From the NCBI GenBank assembly GCA_003150235.1, contig QAMW01000023.1:1-64000 (forward strand): DNA of 64,000 nucleotides, given 5' to 3'. Of the stretch, positions 1-9,659 are shown one piece after another. The stretch's first letter is position 1. Each line of letters starts with the position of its first letter. Source of the stretch: Bacteroidales bacterium (GTDB lineage: Bacteria > Bacteroidota > Bacteroidia > Bacteroidales > Muribaculaceae). The translations under genes were made by a program, and so were the position numbers. The notes below the pieces were generated by a model, which was not told where the DNA came from, searched no databases, and was given only the letters and a program-made list of their open reading frames with translations.

Positions 1-549
<549 letters not shown>

Positions 550-732
550 TTTGTATCTTTTTTTATTTATTTCATACTTTCACGAAGCCCCCGGCTCATC
601 ATCGCTTGACTTATCTGGACTTGAATTGACTTGAGGCATTATTTACTAATGCTCTTGTACTGTTTCTTGTCTATTTAATCATTTCAATGTTCTTGCGCTT
701 TCGCCTGCCAAATTATTGGCGGAAAGGTTTTG

Positions 733-764
733 CAAAGTTAAGTCAAAATTTTGAACTGACAAAA
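733..764 (-). promoter_or_regulatory. rRNA operon promoter, proximal
   Basis: On the minus strand TTTTG (764-760), 19 bp, then TAACTTTG (740-733). This is a full match to the Bacteroidetes promoter and lies about 185 bp upstream of the 16S gene. The intervening 550-730 segment is an AT-rich rRNA leader with no gene. Confidence 0.75.
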
Positions 765-848
765 TCTTTAACATATTTTTAATTTCAGTCCCGATTATTC
801 ATCGGCTGCAAACTCTTTTGCAATTCGTTGCTTTCCCAAAAGCGAGTG

Positions 849-880
849 CAAAGTTATGCGATATATTTGAACCTTCCAAA
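849..880 (-). promoter_or_regulatory. rRNA operon promoter, distal
   Basis: On the minus strand TTTG (880-877), 20 bp, then TAACTTTG (856-849), the same -7 box as the proximal promoter 116 bp downstream. Tandem promoters are usual for rRNA operons. The 550-1067 stretch holds only these promoters and the oppositely directed one at 1012-1043. Confidence 0.7.
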
Positions 881-1011
881 TATTTTCACGACTTTTTTCA
901 AGAAAAATTTCAGCCAATCGCACTATCAGCTATCAATCAGCAACTTGCATCACTTACAATTTTTCATCAATCTCCTGATATAACGGTAATGGATATAGAT
1001 GGAAATGAAAA

Positions 1012-1043
1012 TTTGGGTATATGGAGCGGATTTACTAATTTTG
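1012..1043 (+). promoter_or_regulatory. promoter of the DUF1460 gene
   Basis: TTTG (1012-1015), 20 bp, TAATTTTG (1036-1043). The predicted transcript would begin around 1050, so the leader of the downstream gene is very short. Confidence 0.6.
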
Positions 1044-1067
1044 TTATTATAGAATATGACAAATATG

Positions 1068-1940
1068 ATGAAACACTTTTTAACCGGAATAGTTCTGACA
1101 GCAGCCCTGACCGCTAACTGCGCCAACCTGCACGATATACGATTTCACGACGAAGCAAGTGACACGACAAAAATAAGCGCAATACTTCTTGACGCGACAA
1201 AAGCCACTGACGGGATGACTCCGGAAGCACGTGTGGCATACATCGGGAAACTATTTCTCGGCACACCTTACAAGGGAGGAACGCTTGAAGCCCCGGAAGG
1301 TGAAACGGAGCGCCTCACCATAAATCTTGACGAACTGGACTGCACGACCTACGTGGAGACGGTAATGGCTCTTGCCTATACTATAGGTGAAGGACGCACA
1401 TCGTGGCGCGATTTCGCATATAACCTGGAGAGGATGAGATACCGGTCGGGCGAAGTAAACGGCTACGGGTCGCGCCTGCATTACCTGAGCGACTGGGTGG
1501 TCGACAATGTGCACCGAGGCAACTTCAAGGATGTGACCGGGACGCTTGCGGGCTGCGAGCACCAGGTGAAATCGCTCGACTTCATGAGCCGGAACAGGGA
1601 GAAGTATCCGGCGCTTGCCGACTCACTAAACTACGACAAGATACGCAATACCGAGCTTGGCTACCGCAACCACCGCTATCCATATATCAAATCGGGCAAA
1701 CTAACGGTCAAAGAAATCGCAGCACAACTGCGGGAGGGCGACATCGTGCTTATCACGACAAAGACACAGGGACTCGACGTGCAGCATACAGGCATAATCG
1801 TAATCGAGAAGGGCGAGCCATACCTGATGCATGCCTCGTCGGCCGCGGGCAGCGTGGTCGTGGACAAGCACCCGCTGAAGGAGTATCTGAGACGTAACCG
1901 CACAGCCAACGGCATAAGGGTTATACGACTCAACGAGTAA
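1068..1940 (+). CDS. DUF1460 family secreted NlpC/P60-like hydrolase
   Basis: About 290 residues. An N-terminal signal peptide (MKHFLTGIVLTAALTANC) suggests export; the Cys at its end could be a lipoprotein cysteine but the lipobox is poor. The body has the DUF1460 pattern: a Cys in DELDCTTYVE near residue 90 and a His in VQHTGIIV near residue 245, the expected nucleophile and base of a papain-like peptidoglycan amidase fold. Family members are annotated as N-acetylmuramoyl-L-alanine amidase-like; the substrate here is inferred. I chose the ATG at 1068 because it begins a clean signal peptide; ATGs at 1056 and 1065 are alternatives. It is a single gene convergent with enolase. Confidence 0.85.
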   Translation: MKHFLTGIVLTAALTANCANLHDIRFHDEASDTTKISAILLDATKATDGMTPEARVAYIGKLFLGTPYKGGTLEAPEGETERLTINLDELDCTTYVETVMALAYTIGEGRTSWRDFAYNLERMRYRSGEVNGYGSRLHYLSDWVVDNVHRGNFKDVTGTLAGCEHQVKSLDFMSRNREKYPALADSLNYDKIRNTELGYRNHRYPYIKSGKLTVKEIAAQLREGDIVLITTKTQGLDVQHTGIIVIEKGEPYLMHASSAAGSVVVDKHPLKEYLRRNRTANGIRVIRLNE

Positions 1941-1970
1941 ACGAAGCGATCACACCGCAGGGCATAAAAA

Positions 1971-1996
1971 AAGCTACGGACCGCAGTCCGTAGCTT
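1971..1996. terminator. bidirectional terminator between the DUF1460 gene and eno
   Basis: A perfect 10-bp stem (AAGCTACGGA / TCCGTAGCTT, 6-nt loop) with an A-run before and a T-run after, in the 80-bp gap between convergent genes. Confidence 0.85.
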
Positions 1997-2020
1997 TTCT
2001 TGTATAATGTCGAAGGTTGA

Positions 2021-3316
2021 TTATTCCTGGGGCATCTTGGTGCGCTTGCCATAACCATATTCAGCATCAGAGCCGAGCTGCTCCTGGATGCGGAGAAGCT
2101 GGTTGTACTTAGCCATACGGTCGGAACGGCTTGCAGAACCGGTCTTGATCTGACCTGCGTTGGTAGCCACAGCGATGTCAGCGATAGTAGCGTCTTCAGT
2201 CTCGCCTGAACGGTGAGAGATGACTGCAGTGTAACCGTTGCGCTGAGCGAGCTCAACTGCACGGAGAGTCTCGGTAAGCGAACCAATCTGGTTAACCTTT
2301 ACAAGGATTGAGTTGGCGCAGCCAAGCTCGATACCCTTCTTAAGATACTTGACGTTGGTAACGAAGAGGTCGTCGCCTACGAGCTGGCAACGCTTGCCGA
2401 TAAGGTCGGTAAGAATCTTCCAGCCTTCCCAGTCGTTCTGGTCCATACCGTCCTCGATAGAGTCGATAGGATATTTCTCAACAAGAGTCTTGAGATATTC
2501 AGCCTGCTGCTGAGAAGTCAACTTGGGAGCGTCGGGACCCTGCTTCCAGGTGTAGTCGTAAAGACCATCCTTGTAGAACTCGGAAGAAGCGCAGTCAAGA
2601 CCGATGGTGACATCCTTTCCGGGAACATAGCCGGCAAGCTCGATAGCCTTGATGATCACGTTAAGAGCATCCTCAGTACCGTCAAGCGCGGGAGCGAAAC
2701 CACCCTCGTCGCCTACTGCAGTAGAGAGACCGCGGTCGTGGAGCACTTTCTTGAGGTTGTGGAACACCTCGGTACCCATGCGGATACCTTCCTTGAAGCA
2801 GCATGCGCCGATAGGACGGATCATGAACTCCTGGAAACAGATAGGAGCATCAGAGTGAGCACCACCGTTGATGATGTTCATCATAGGCACGGGGAGAACG
2901 TAAGAGTTGCATCCGCCGATATATTTGTAAAGGGGGAGGTCAAGATAGTCGGCAGCAGCCTTGGCAACTGCGAGAGACACACCGAGGATAGCGTTAGCAC
3001 CGAGGTTAGACTTTGTCTCAGTACCGTCAAGAGCAAGCATAGTCTCGTCAATCTTAATCTGATCGAGAGCCGACATGCCTACGAGAGCCTGTGCGATAGG
3101 ACCGTTGACATTAGCCACAGCCTTAGACACACCCTTTCCCATGTAACGGCTCTTATCGCCGTCACGAAGCTCGAGAGCCTCGTTTTCACCGGTAGAAGCA
3201 CCAGAGGGAACGGAAGCACGGCCGAAAGCGCCTGATTCAAGAACTACATCTACTTCTACAGTGGGGTTACCACGAGAGTCAAGGACCTCACGTCCAATGA
3301 TTTTTTCAATTTTCAT
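2021..3316 (-). CDS. eno: enolase
   Basis: 431 residues, normal for the family. Enolase converts 2-phosphoglycerate to phosphoenolpyruvate in glycolysis, in the cytosol. Diagnostic segments are present: SGASTGENEALELRDGD loop, GDEGGFAP with the catalytic Glu, metal ligands in GLDCASSEF, IEDGMD and VGDDL, the catalytic Lys in ILVKVNQIG, and SHRSGETED near the C terminus. It is monocistronic here. A -7-like box TATCTTTG lies at 3379-3372 on the minus strand, but a -33 box at the right spacing is not evident. Confidence 0.98.
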   Translation of the reverse strand: MKIEKIIGREVLDSRGNPTVEVDVVLESGAFGRASVPSGASTGENEALELRDGDKSRYMGKGVSKAVANVNGPIAQALVGMSALDQIKIDETMLALDGTETKSNLGANAILGVSLAVAKAAADYLDLPLYKYIGGCNSYVLPVPMMNIINGGAHSDAPICFQEFMIRPIGACCFKEGIRMGTEVFHNLKKVLHDRGLSTAVGDEGGFAPALDGTEDALNVIIKAIELAGYVPGKDVTIGLDCASSEFYKDGLYDYTWKQGPDAPKLTSQQQAEYLKTLVEKYPIDSIEDGMDQNDWEGWKILTDLIGKRCQLVGDDLFVTNVKYLKKGIELGCANSILVKVNQIGSLTETLRAVELAQRNGYTAVISHRSGETEDATIADIAVATNAGQIKTGSASRSDRMAKYNQLLRIQEQLGSDAEYGYGKRTKMPQE

Positions 3317-3496
3317 AATGTTTCTAATAAAAAATTATGTTGTGTATAAATTTTGGTCATCTAAGTGTTGACAAAGATACAAAAAATTTCGCTGTGCGAT
3401 TAACAAAAATGCTTAATAAAAATAATCATTTCATTATATTAGCCCGCAAGCACCGGTGAGCGCCCCGCACAACGGGCGAATCTTAGCGTCAAGAAA

Positions 3497-3537
3497 AAAT
3501 GCCGCCTACCGGAAAGTTTTTCCAGATGGCGGCATTT
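3497..3537 (-). terminator. terminator of the ribosomal protein cluster
   Basis: 10-bp stem AAATGCCGCC / GGCGGCATTT, followed on the minus strand by TTTTTTC. It lies 25 bp beyond the rplQ stop codon and ends the alpha operon. Confidence 0.85.
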
Positions 3538-3561
3538 AAGGGTTGAATATCCTGATGGAAA

Positions 3562-4062
3562 TTATTCAGCGGCAGGAGTCTCAGCTGCGGGAGCTTCGGC
3601 TACGGGAGCCTCTGCTGCGGGAGCTGCCTTCTCTGCACTGCTGCTCTTGCGAGAGCGGCGGGTGCGGGTCGACTTCTTGGCTGCTGCTTCCTTCATCATG
3701 TTTTCATCGTAGTCAACAAGCTCGATGAAGCAGGTCTTCGCGTTATCACCAAGACGGTTGCCGGTCTTGATGATGCGGGTGTAACCGCCGTTGCGGTCGG
3801 CGATTTTCTGCGCTACCTCACGGAAAAGCTCGGTGACGGCATATTTGTTCTGAAGGTGGCTGAACACCAGACGGCGGTTAGGAGTGTTGTCCTCCTTAGC
3901 GCGGTTGATCAGCGGCTCAGCATACATGCGAAGAGCTTTAGCCTTTGCAAGCGTAGTGAAAATACGCTTGTGCATGATGAGCGAGATGGTCATGTTAGCG
4001 AGCAAGGCGTCGCGGTGAGCCTTCTTGCGGCCAAGATGGTTGAATTTTTTATTATGTCTCAT
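3562..4062 (-). CDS. rplQ: 50S ribosomal protein L17
   Basis: 166 residues. The N-terminal ~125 residues are canonical bL17 (MRHNKKFNHLGRKKAHRDAL; NRRLVFSHLQNK). After residue ~135 comes a basic stretch (KKSTRTRRSRKSSS) and then an Ala/Pro/Glu-rich tail made of short APAAE-like repeats, presumably disordered. It is the last gene of the cluster, 6 bp after rpoA. Confidence 0.97.
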   Translation of the reverse strand: MRHNKKFNHLGRKKAHRDALLANMTISLIMHKRIFTTLAKAKALRMYAEPLINRAKEDNTPNRRLVFSHLQNKYAVTELFREVAQKIADRNGGYTRIIKTGNRLGDNAKTCFIELVDYDENMMKEAAAKKSTRTRRSRKSSSAEKAAPAAEAPVAEAPAAETPAAE

Positions 4063-4068
4063 CGTTTA

Positions 4069-5061
4069 TTACTCTTTATCTAATTTATATTTTGAAATAT
4101 CCATTCCGAACGACAGGTTAAGATTGGCGAGAAGCTCGTCAAGCTCGGTGAGCGACTTCTTACCGAAGTTACGGAATTTCAAGAGGTCAGTCTTGTTGAA
4201 GACCACCAGCTCGCCCAGAGTCTCGACCTCGGCGCTCTTAAGACAGTTGAGTGCGCGCACTGAAAGATCCATATCCACAAGCTTAGACTTGAGAAGCTGG
4301 CGCATACGCAATACTTCCTCGTCAAATTCCTCGTTACTGTCGGTCTCGGTAGTCTCGAGGGTAATCTTCTCGTCGGAGAAGAGCATGAAGTGGTAGATAA
4401 GAATCTTGGCCGCCTCCTTGAGAGCATCCTTGGGGAGGATAGAGCCATTGGTGGTAATCTCAATAATCAATTTTTCGTAGTCGGTCTTTTGGTCGACGCG
4501 GAAGTTTTCAACTGTGTACTTCACGTTTTTAATCGGCGTGTAAATCGAGTCGATCGCGATAACGTCGATAGCGTCGGCGGGATTGGCATTTTCCTCAGCG
4601 GGAACCCAACCGCGACCCTTGTTGATCGTAATGTCAAGCTGAAAACTTGCACCGGGATCCAAATGACAAATGACCTGGTCGGGATTGAGAACCTCAAATC
4701 CTGTAAGCACCTTGCCAATGTCACCGGCCTTGAACACCTCCTGACCTGACACTGTGATTGTAGCCTTTTCACTTTCGGCATCTTCGACTATCTGCTTAAG
4801 GTCGACTTTCTTGATGTTAAGAATGATGTTGGTGACATCTTCCTTTACACCGGGGATAGTGTCGAACTCATGCTTTACGCCATCGATGCGAATCGAGGAT
4901 ATGGCATATCCTTCAAGTGAAGAAAGGAGAATGCGGCGGAGCGCATTACCCACAGTTATACCATATCCGGGCTCCAATGGCTTGAACTCGAATTTACCGA
5001 AGAAATTATCGGCTTCCAACATGACAACTTTGTCAGGTTTCTGAAATGCTAAAATAGCCAT
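4069..5061 (-). CDS. rpoA: RNA polymerase alpha subunit
   Basis: 330 residues. The N-terminal assembly domain (about 1-230) dimerises and nucleates RNA polymerase; LSSLEGYAISSIRIDGVKHE is the conserved assembly motif. A linker with acidic residues leads to the C-terminal domain (about 250-320; ALNCLKSAEVETLGELV, FGKKSLTELDELL), which binds DNA and activators. It sits between rpsD and rplQ as in the standard alpha operon. Confidence 0.98.
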   Translation of the reverse strand: MAILAFQKPDKVVMLEADNFFGKFEFKPLEPGYGITVGNALRRILLSSLEGYAISSIRIDGVKHEFDTIPGVKEDVTNIILNIKKVDLKQIVEDAESEKATITVSGQEVFKAGDIGKVLTGFEVLNPDQVICHLDPGASFQLDITINKGRGWVPAEENANPADAIDVIAIDSIYTPIKNVKYTVENFRVDQKTDYEKLIIEITTNGSILPKDALKEAAKILIYHFMLFSDEKITLETTETDSNEEFDEEVLRMRQLLKSKLVDMDLSVRALNCLKSAEVETLGELVVFNKTDLLKFRNFGKKSLTELDELLANLNLSFGMDISKYKLDKE

Positions 5062-5081
5062 GGATCTACGTGTTAAAATGA

Positions 5082-5687
5082 TTATTTAGAATACAACTCA
5101 ACGATAAGCTGCTCCTTGATGTTTTCGGGGATATCTTCGCGGGTAGGCACATGAAGCATCTTGCCTGACTTGGTGCTTTCGTCCCATTCCAACCAAGGAT
5201 ACTTGCTGTGGTTGAAACCTGCGAGAGCGTCAGCGATGACCTCAAGCGACTTGGAACGCTCACGTACACCTACAACGTCACCCGGCTCAACATGGTAAGA
5301 AGCGATGTTCACCACGCTGCCGTTGACAGTGATGTGACGGTGGAGCACAAGCTGACGGGCAGCTGCGCGTGTAGGAGCGATGCCAAGACGATAAACGATG
5401 TTGTCGAGGCGAGACTCGAGAAGCTGGAGAAGCACCTCACCGGTGATACCCTTAGTGCGTGAAGCACGGTCAAACAGGTTATGGAACTGCTTTTCGAGTA
5501 CACCGTAAGTGTATTTAGCTTTCTGCTTTTCACGGAGCTGTACGCCATACTCCGATGACTTGCGGCGCTTGTTTACGCCGTGCTGTCCCGGGGGGTAATT
5601 CTTCTTAGCAAGAACTTTGTCAGCACCGAAGATGGGCTCGCCGAATTTGCGGGCAATCTTTGTTTTTGGACCGGTATATCTAGCCAT
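5082..5687 (-). CDS. rpsD: 30S ribosomal protein S4
   Basis: 201 residues with N-terminal MARYTGPKTKIARKFGEP and a C-terminal S4 RNA-binding domain (LESRLDNIVYRLGIAPTRA). It has no zinc-binding cysteines in the N terminus, so it is of the Cys-less type. The 167-bp gap upstream (5688-5854) is the largest inside this part of the cluster and contains a GACCAC/GTGGTC hairpin; S4 is a known translational autoregulator in other bacteria, so this could be its target, but that is inference. Confidence 0.97.
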   Translation of the reverse strand: MARYTGPKTKIARKFGEPIFGADKVLAKKNYPPGQHGVNKRRKSSEYGVQLREKQKAKYTYGVLEKQFHNLFDRASRTKGITGEVLLQLLESRLDNIVYRLGIAPTRAAARQLVLHRHITVNGSVVNIASYHVEPGDVVGVRERSKSLEVIADALAGFNHSKYPWLEWDESTKSGKMLHVPTREDIPENIKEQLIVELYSK

Positions 5688-5854
5688 TTTTTGTAAAATC
5701 TTAAATTTTGGGATTGACTATGGTTCGTTCATCTTAGTGCAGCCGCGACCACAGAGAGGTGATAAAAATTGTGGTCTATTCACATTCAATGCCGCTTCAC
5801 AGTCAAAAGCCTCAGTTGATAGATAAGTGAAAGTAACTTTAAATAAAGATCTTA

Positions 5855-6244
5855 TTATACGCGACGACGCTTGGGAGGACGGCATCCGTTGTGGGGAAGC
5901 GGAGTCACGTCGATGATTTCAGTGACTTCGATACCGGCACCGTGAACGGTACGGATAGCAGACTCACGGCCGTTGCCGGGGCCTTTAACATAGGCTTTCA
6001 CTTTGCGCAGACCGAGGTCGTAAGCGACCTTTGCGCAATCCTGTGCCGCCATCTGGGCTGCATAGGGAGTGTTCTTTTTTGAGCCACGGAAGCCCATCTT
6101 ACCAGCGCTTGACCAGGAGATGACCTGACCTTCCGAGTTGGCAAGGCACACGATAATGTTGTTGAAAGACGAGTGTACGTGAAGCTGACCGTTAGCGTCA
6201 ACCTTGACATTTCTCTTCTTTGCTGCGACTGTCTTTTTTGCCAT
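5855..6244 (-). CDS. rpsK: 30S ribosomal protein S11
   Basis: 129 residues, platform protein of the small subunit near the E-site mRNA. Conserved VHSSFNNIIVCLAN, WSSAGKMGFRGSKK and DVTPLPHNGCRPPKRRRV at the C terminus. It follows rpsM by 9 bp. Confidence 0.97.
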   Translation of the reverse strand: MAKKTVAAKKRNVKVDANGQLHVHSSFNNIIVCLANSEGQVISWSSAGKMGFRGSKKNTPYAAQMAAQDCAKVAYDLGLRKVKAYVKGPGNGRESAIRTVHGAGIEVTEIIDVTPLPHNGCRPPKRRRV

Positions 6245-6253
6245 ACTAATTTA

Positions 6254-6634
6254 TTATTTTGTAGCTTTCTTCTTGTTAGCAACTGTTTTCTTGCGACCCT
6301 TGCGAGTACGGGCATTGTTCTTGGTGCTCTGACCACGCACGGGCAGACCGATACGGTGACGGATTCCGCGGTAGCAGCCGATATCCATCAGACGCTTGAT
6401 ATTGAGCTGGATTTCGCTGCGGAGGTCACCCTCTACCTTGTAGTTGGCACCGATTACCTCACGCACAGCAGCAGCCTGGGCGTCGGTCCAGTCTTTAACT
6501 TTGATGTTTTTGTCAACTCCGGCTTTCTCAAGGATAGAGTTAGCGGCGCTACGACCGATGCCGAATATATAAGTCAAGGCGATTTCACCTCTTTTGTTTT
6601 GGGGGAGATCCACTCCCACGATTCTAACTGCCAT
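6254..6634 (-). CDS. rpsM: 30S ribosomal protein S13
   Basis: 126 residues, head protein of the 30S subunit that contacts the P-site tRNA and the 50S subunit. Conserved AVRIVGVDLPQNKRGEIALT start, the GIRHRIGLPVRGQSTKNNAR segment and a basic Lys/Arg C-terminal tail. It is followed by rpsK. Confidence 0.97.
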   Translation of the reverse strand: MAVRIVGVDLPQNKRGEIALTYIFGIGRSAANSILEKAGVDKNIKVKDWTDAQAAAVREVIGANYKVEGDLRSEIQLNIKRLMDIGCYRGIRHRIGLPVRGQSTKNNARTRKGRKKTVANKKKATK

Positions 6635-6670
6635 ATTGATTGACTAAATTTTCTGCAAAAATACTAAAAA

Positions 6671-6787
6671 TTATCCTTGGCGCTGTTTATACTTCGGATT
6701 TTTCTTATTAATCACGTAAAGGCGACCCTTACGACGCACAATCTTGCTGTCGGGAGTACGCTTCTTAATTGAGGCTCTTACTTTCAT
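6671..6787 (-). CDS. rpmJ: 50S ribosomal protein L36
   Basis: 38 residues beginning MKVRASIKKRTPDSKIVRRK and ending NPKYKQRQG. It has no cysteines, so it is the zinc-free (C-minus) form of bL36. It lies between infA and rpsM, the standard position. Confidence 0.95.
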   Translation of the reverse strand: MKVRASIKKRTPDSKIVRRKGRLYVINKKNPKYKQRQG

Positions 6788-6805
6788 ATCTTATTGTTGT
6801 TTTTA

Positions 6806-7024
6806 TTATTTGTATCTAAATGCAATTCTACCTTTGGACAAGTCATAGGGCGACATCTCCACGCGTACCTTGTCGCCGGGGAGGATGCGGATATAGTGCA
6901 TACGCATCTTTCCGGAAATGTGGGCTGTGATTTCATGCCCGTTTTCAAGTTCGACACGGAACATCGCGTTGCTTAACGCCTCCACTATTGTACCGTCTTG
7001 TTCGATTGCAGCCTGTTTTGCCAT
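6806..7024 (-). CDS. infA: translation initiation factor IF-1
   Basis: 72 residues, the family norm; a single S1/OB-fold domain. It has VEALSNAMFRVELENGHEI, HISGKMRMHYIRILPGD and the ending LSKGRIAFRYK. It binds the A site of the 30S subunit during initiation. It lies 9 bp after map and before rpmJ. Confidence 0.97.
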   Translation of the reverse strand: MAKQAAIEQDGTIVEALSNAMFRVELENGHEITAHISGKMRMHYIRILPGDKVRVEMSPYDLSKGRIAFRYK

Positions 7025-7033
7025 AAAATAAGT

Positions 7034-7816
7034 TTAAATTGCGTTATTACCCAATACCTGATCCACATAGTCAAAAGTAGTGAGGATTTCGGTTTCGCCG
7101 CCCATGATGGCTACCGTGTGCTCGTAATGAGCCGAGGGCTGACCGTCGCGGGTGCGGCATGTCCAGCCATCCTTGCCTATCACGATGTTGCGCTTGCCCA
7201 TGTTGACCATCGGCTCGATGGCGATGCACATACCGTTTTTGATGAGCGCGCCCATGCCTTTGCGCCCGTAGTTGGGCACTTCGGGATCTTCGTGCATGCT
7301 CCTGCCGATACCGTGACCGCACATCTCCCTGACGATGGAATAGCCGCGACGCTCGCAGTAGGTCTGCACTGCGTTGGCGATATCCCCTATCCTGTTTCCT
7401 TCCTTGCAGGCAGCGATGCCCTTGTAAAGCGACTCCTTTGTCGTCTTCAAGAGAGCCATCACCTCAGGCGACACCTCCCCTACCGGGAATGTATAGCACT
7501 GGTCGCCGTTATAACCGTTAAGCTCGACCACACAGTCAAGCCCCACGATGTCACCCTCGCGAAGGGCATAGTTGGAAGGAAATCCGTGAACCACTACCTC
7601 GTTGACCTCAATACAAAGAGTGCCGGGAAACCCGCCGTAGCCGAGGCAAGCAGGCTTTCCGCCATTGTCCTGTATAAACTCGCGCGCGATAGTATCGAGC
7701 TTAAGAGTCGTAACACCGGGAGTCACCCACTTGGCGACTTCACCAAGTGTGCGACTCACGAGATTACAGGCTTCGCGCATAAGCGCTATTTCTTCTGATG
7801 TCTTGAGATAGATCAT
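7034..7816 (-). CDS. map: type I methionine aminopeptidase
   Basis: 260 residues. It removes the initiator Met from nascent proteins and is a dinuclear metal enzyme. Metal ligands are visible in order: the two Asp in LDCVVELNGYNGDQC, His in GHGIGRSMHEDP, Glu in IAIEPMVNMG and Glu in HYEHTVAIM. It lacks the N-terminal zinc-finger extension. It lies between secY and infA in the spc operon. Confidence 0.97.
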   Translation of the reverse strand: MIYLKTSEEIALMREACNLVSRTLGEVAKWVTPGVTTLKLDTIAREFIQDNGGKPACLGYGGFPGTLCIEVNEVVVHGFPSNYALREGDIVGLDCVVELNGYNGDQCYTFPVGEVSPEVMALLKTTKESLYKGIAACKEGNRIGDIANAVQTYCERRGYSIVREMCGHGIGRSMHEDPEVPNYGRKGMGALIKNGMCIAIEPMVNMGKRNIVIGKDGWTCRTRDGQPSAHYEHTVAIMGGETEILTTFDYVDQVLGNNAI

Positions 7817-7847
7817 TTATCGATGATAAATCAAAAATTCAACTTAA

Positions 7848-9191
7848 TCAATAAGCGCTGCCGGTCGTGCGACCTTTAATCTTACCATCTTTCATAAGTC
7901 CGTCGTAGTGGTGCATCATCAGGTGAGACTCAATCTGCTGTAGTGTGTCAAGCACTACACCGACGAGAATCAGCAATGAAGTACCGCCGAAGAACTGGGC
8001 AAAATTCTGGCTGACGCCGAAAAGGCGCGCAAACGCAGGCATAATCGCTACAATACCAAGGAAGAGAGAGCCTGGCAATGTGATGCGCGACATGATGGAG
8101 TCGAGATACTCCACTGTCTTCTTGCCGGGCTTAACGCCGGGGATAAATCCGTTGTTGCGCTTCATATTGTCTGCCATCTCGGTAGGACGTACCGTGATAG
8201 CCGTATAGAAATAAGTAAATGCAACAATAAGGATGAAATATGTGATATTATAAGCCAGACCGTTAATGTCGGAGAACTTGGCGAAAATCGAGTTCTCGTT
8301 AGCGCCAAAACCTGCGAGGGTGATGGGCACGAACATAATTGCCTGCGCGAAAATAATGGGCATCACACCGGCTGCATTAACCTTCAGGGGGATATACTGG
8401 CGCGCGCCGCCATACTGCTTGTTGCCTACGATGCGCTTTGCATACTGCACGGGCACCTTGCGCGTACCCTGCACGAGAAGCACTGCACCTACTGTCACGG
8501 CGAAAAGCAATACAAGCTCCACGATGAACATCACGAGACCGCCCTCCGAACCGGTGGAACCGGGGAGACGGCTGACAAATTCATAATAAAGAGCCTGCGG
8601 CAGACGGGCTATAATACCCACGAGGATGATGAAAGATATACCGTTACCTATGCCACGGTCAGTGATACGCTCGCCAAGCCACATAATAAACATTGAGCCG
8701 GCGGCAAGAATGATCGTGAGATAAAGGATGGTCCAGAAACCCATAGAGGCGTGACCGCCCGCACCGTTGACCTGGTATTGCAGGTTCATAAGATACGCCG
8801 GACCCTGGAGCAACAGGATAGCCACTGTAAGGTAACGTGTGTACTGATTTAACTTCTGGCGACCGCTCTCTCCTTCCCTCTGCATCTTCTGGAACGACGG
8901 AAGCACCATGCCCAGCAACTGTATCACGATTGACGCGGTAATGTAAGGCATGATACCCAGCGCGAAGATTGATGCCTGGGAGAACGCACCACCGGAGAAC
9001 ATATCGAGGAGCTGCATCAGACCACTGCCCGAGGTAAACTTGGCGAGTGCGTCAAGGTCATCGGGGTGGATACCCGGAAGCACCACGTAACATCCCAACC
9101 GGTAGACGAATACCAGAAGGAATGTCACGAGGAGACGCTTACGGAGCTCTTCGATTGTCCAAATGTTTTTGATGGTTTGAACAAATCTCAT
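7848..9191 (-). CDS. secY: preprotein translocase subunit SecY
   Basis: 447 residues with about ten hydrophobic segments, the inner-membrane channel of the Sec translocon. Conserved plug and TM2 region (MLDMFSGGAFSQASIFALGIMP), the QLLGMVLPSFQKM loop and the cytosolic loop RKVPVQYAKR near residue 245. Typical length and position after rplO. Confidence 0.97.
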   Translation of the reverse strand: MRFVQTIKNIWTIEELRKRLLVTFLLVFVYRLGCYVVLPGIHPDDLDALAKFTSGSGLMQLLDMFSGGAFSQASIFALGIMPYITASIVIQLLGMVLPSFQKMQREGESGRQKLNQYTRYLTVAILLLQGPAYLMNLQYQVNGAGGHASMGFWTILYLTIILAAGSMFIMWLGERITDRGIGNGISFIILVGIIARLPQALYYEFVSRLPGSTGSEGGLVMFIVELVLLFAVTVGAVLLVQGTRKVPVQYAKRIVGNKQYGGARQYIPLKVNAAGVMPIIFAQAIMFVPITLAGFGANENSIFAKFSDINGLAYNITYFILIVAFTYFYTAITVRPTEMADNMKRNNGFIPGVKPGKKTVEYLDSIMSRITLPGSLFLGIVAIMPAFARLFGVSQNFAQFFGGTSLLILVGVVLDTLQQIESHLMMHHYDGLMKDGKIKGRTTGSAY

Positions 9192-9196
9192 TATAA

Positions 9197-9643
9197 TTAA
9201 ACTTTAGCGATTGAACCACCGGCTGCCTCGATTGCCTTTTGGGCGGCTTCAGAGAAAGCATTGGCTTCAACAGCGATTGCACGTGTGATAGTACCGGTCG
9301 CAAGAATCTTCACCAATTGCTTGCGTGAGATGAAACCGGCGGCACGAAGCTCTTCAAGACCGATCTTCTCGAGATTTTTCGCAGCAGCAAGGGTATCGAG
9401 GTCGCCCACATTGATAGCCTTGTACTCTACACGGTTGATGTTCTTGAAGCCAAACTTCGGAAGACGGCGCTGAAGCGGCATCTGACCACCTTCAAAACCG
9501 ATCTTGCGGGAATAGCCCGAACGAGACTTGGCACCCTTGTGTCCGCGGGTAGATGTACCACCCTTGCCGGAACCGGGACCACGACCAATACGCTTTTTCT
9601 TCTTGTTTGACCCTACGGCGGGCTGAATAGTATTTAATTCCAT
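9197..9643 (-). CDS. rplO: 50S ribosomal protein L15
   Basis: 148 residues. The glycine-rich, basic N terminus (RIGRGPGSGKGGTSTRGHKG) threads into 23S rRNA; the globular C-terminal domain has LAAAKNLEKIGLEELRAAG. It starts 5 bp before secY and follows rpmD. Confidence 0.97.
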   Translation of the reverse strand: MELNTIQPAVGSNKKKKRIGRGPGSGKGGTSTRGHKGAKSRSGYSRKIGFEGGQMPLQRRLPKFGFKNINRVEYKAINVGDLDTLAAAKNLEKIGLEELRAAGFISRKQLVKILATGTITRAIAVEANAFSEAAQKAIEAAGGSIAKV

Positions 9644-9659
9644 AACTGTAAGTCCTGAA

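Noticed and set aside
818..1117. 99-residue frame upstream of the DUF1460 gene
   Set aside because: It spans the rRNA promoter and runs into the DUF1460 gene in another frame; composition is AT-rich noncoding.
2738..3235. 165-residue frame antisense to enolase
   Set aside because: Overlaps eno completely, no motif, codon pattern is that of the opposite strand.
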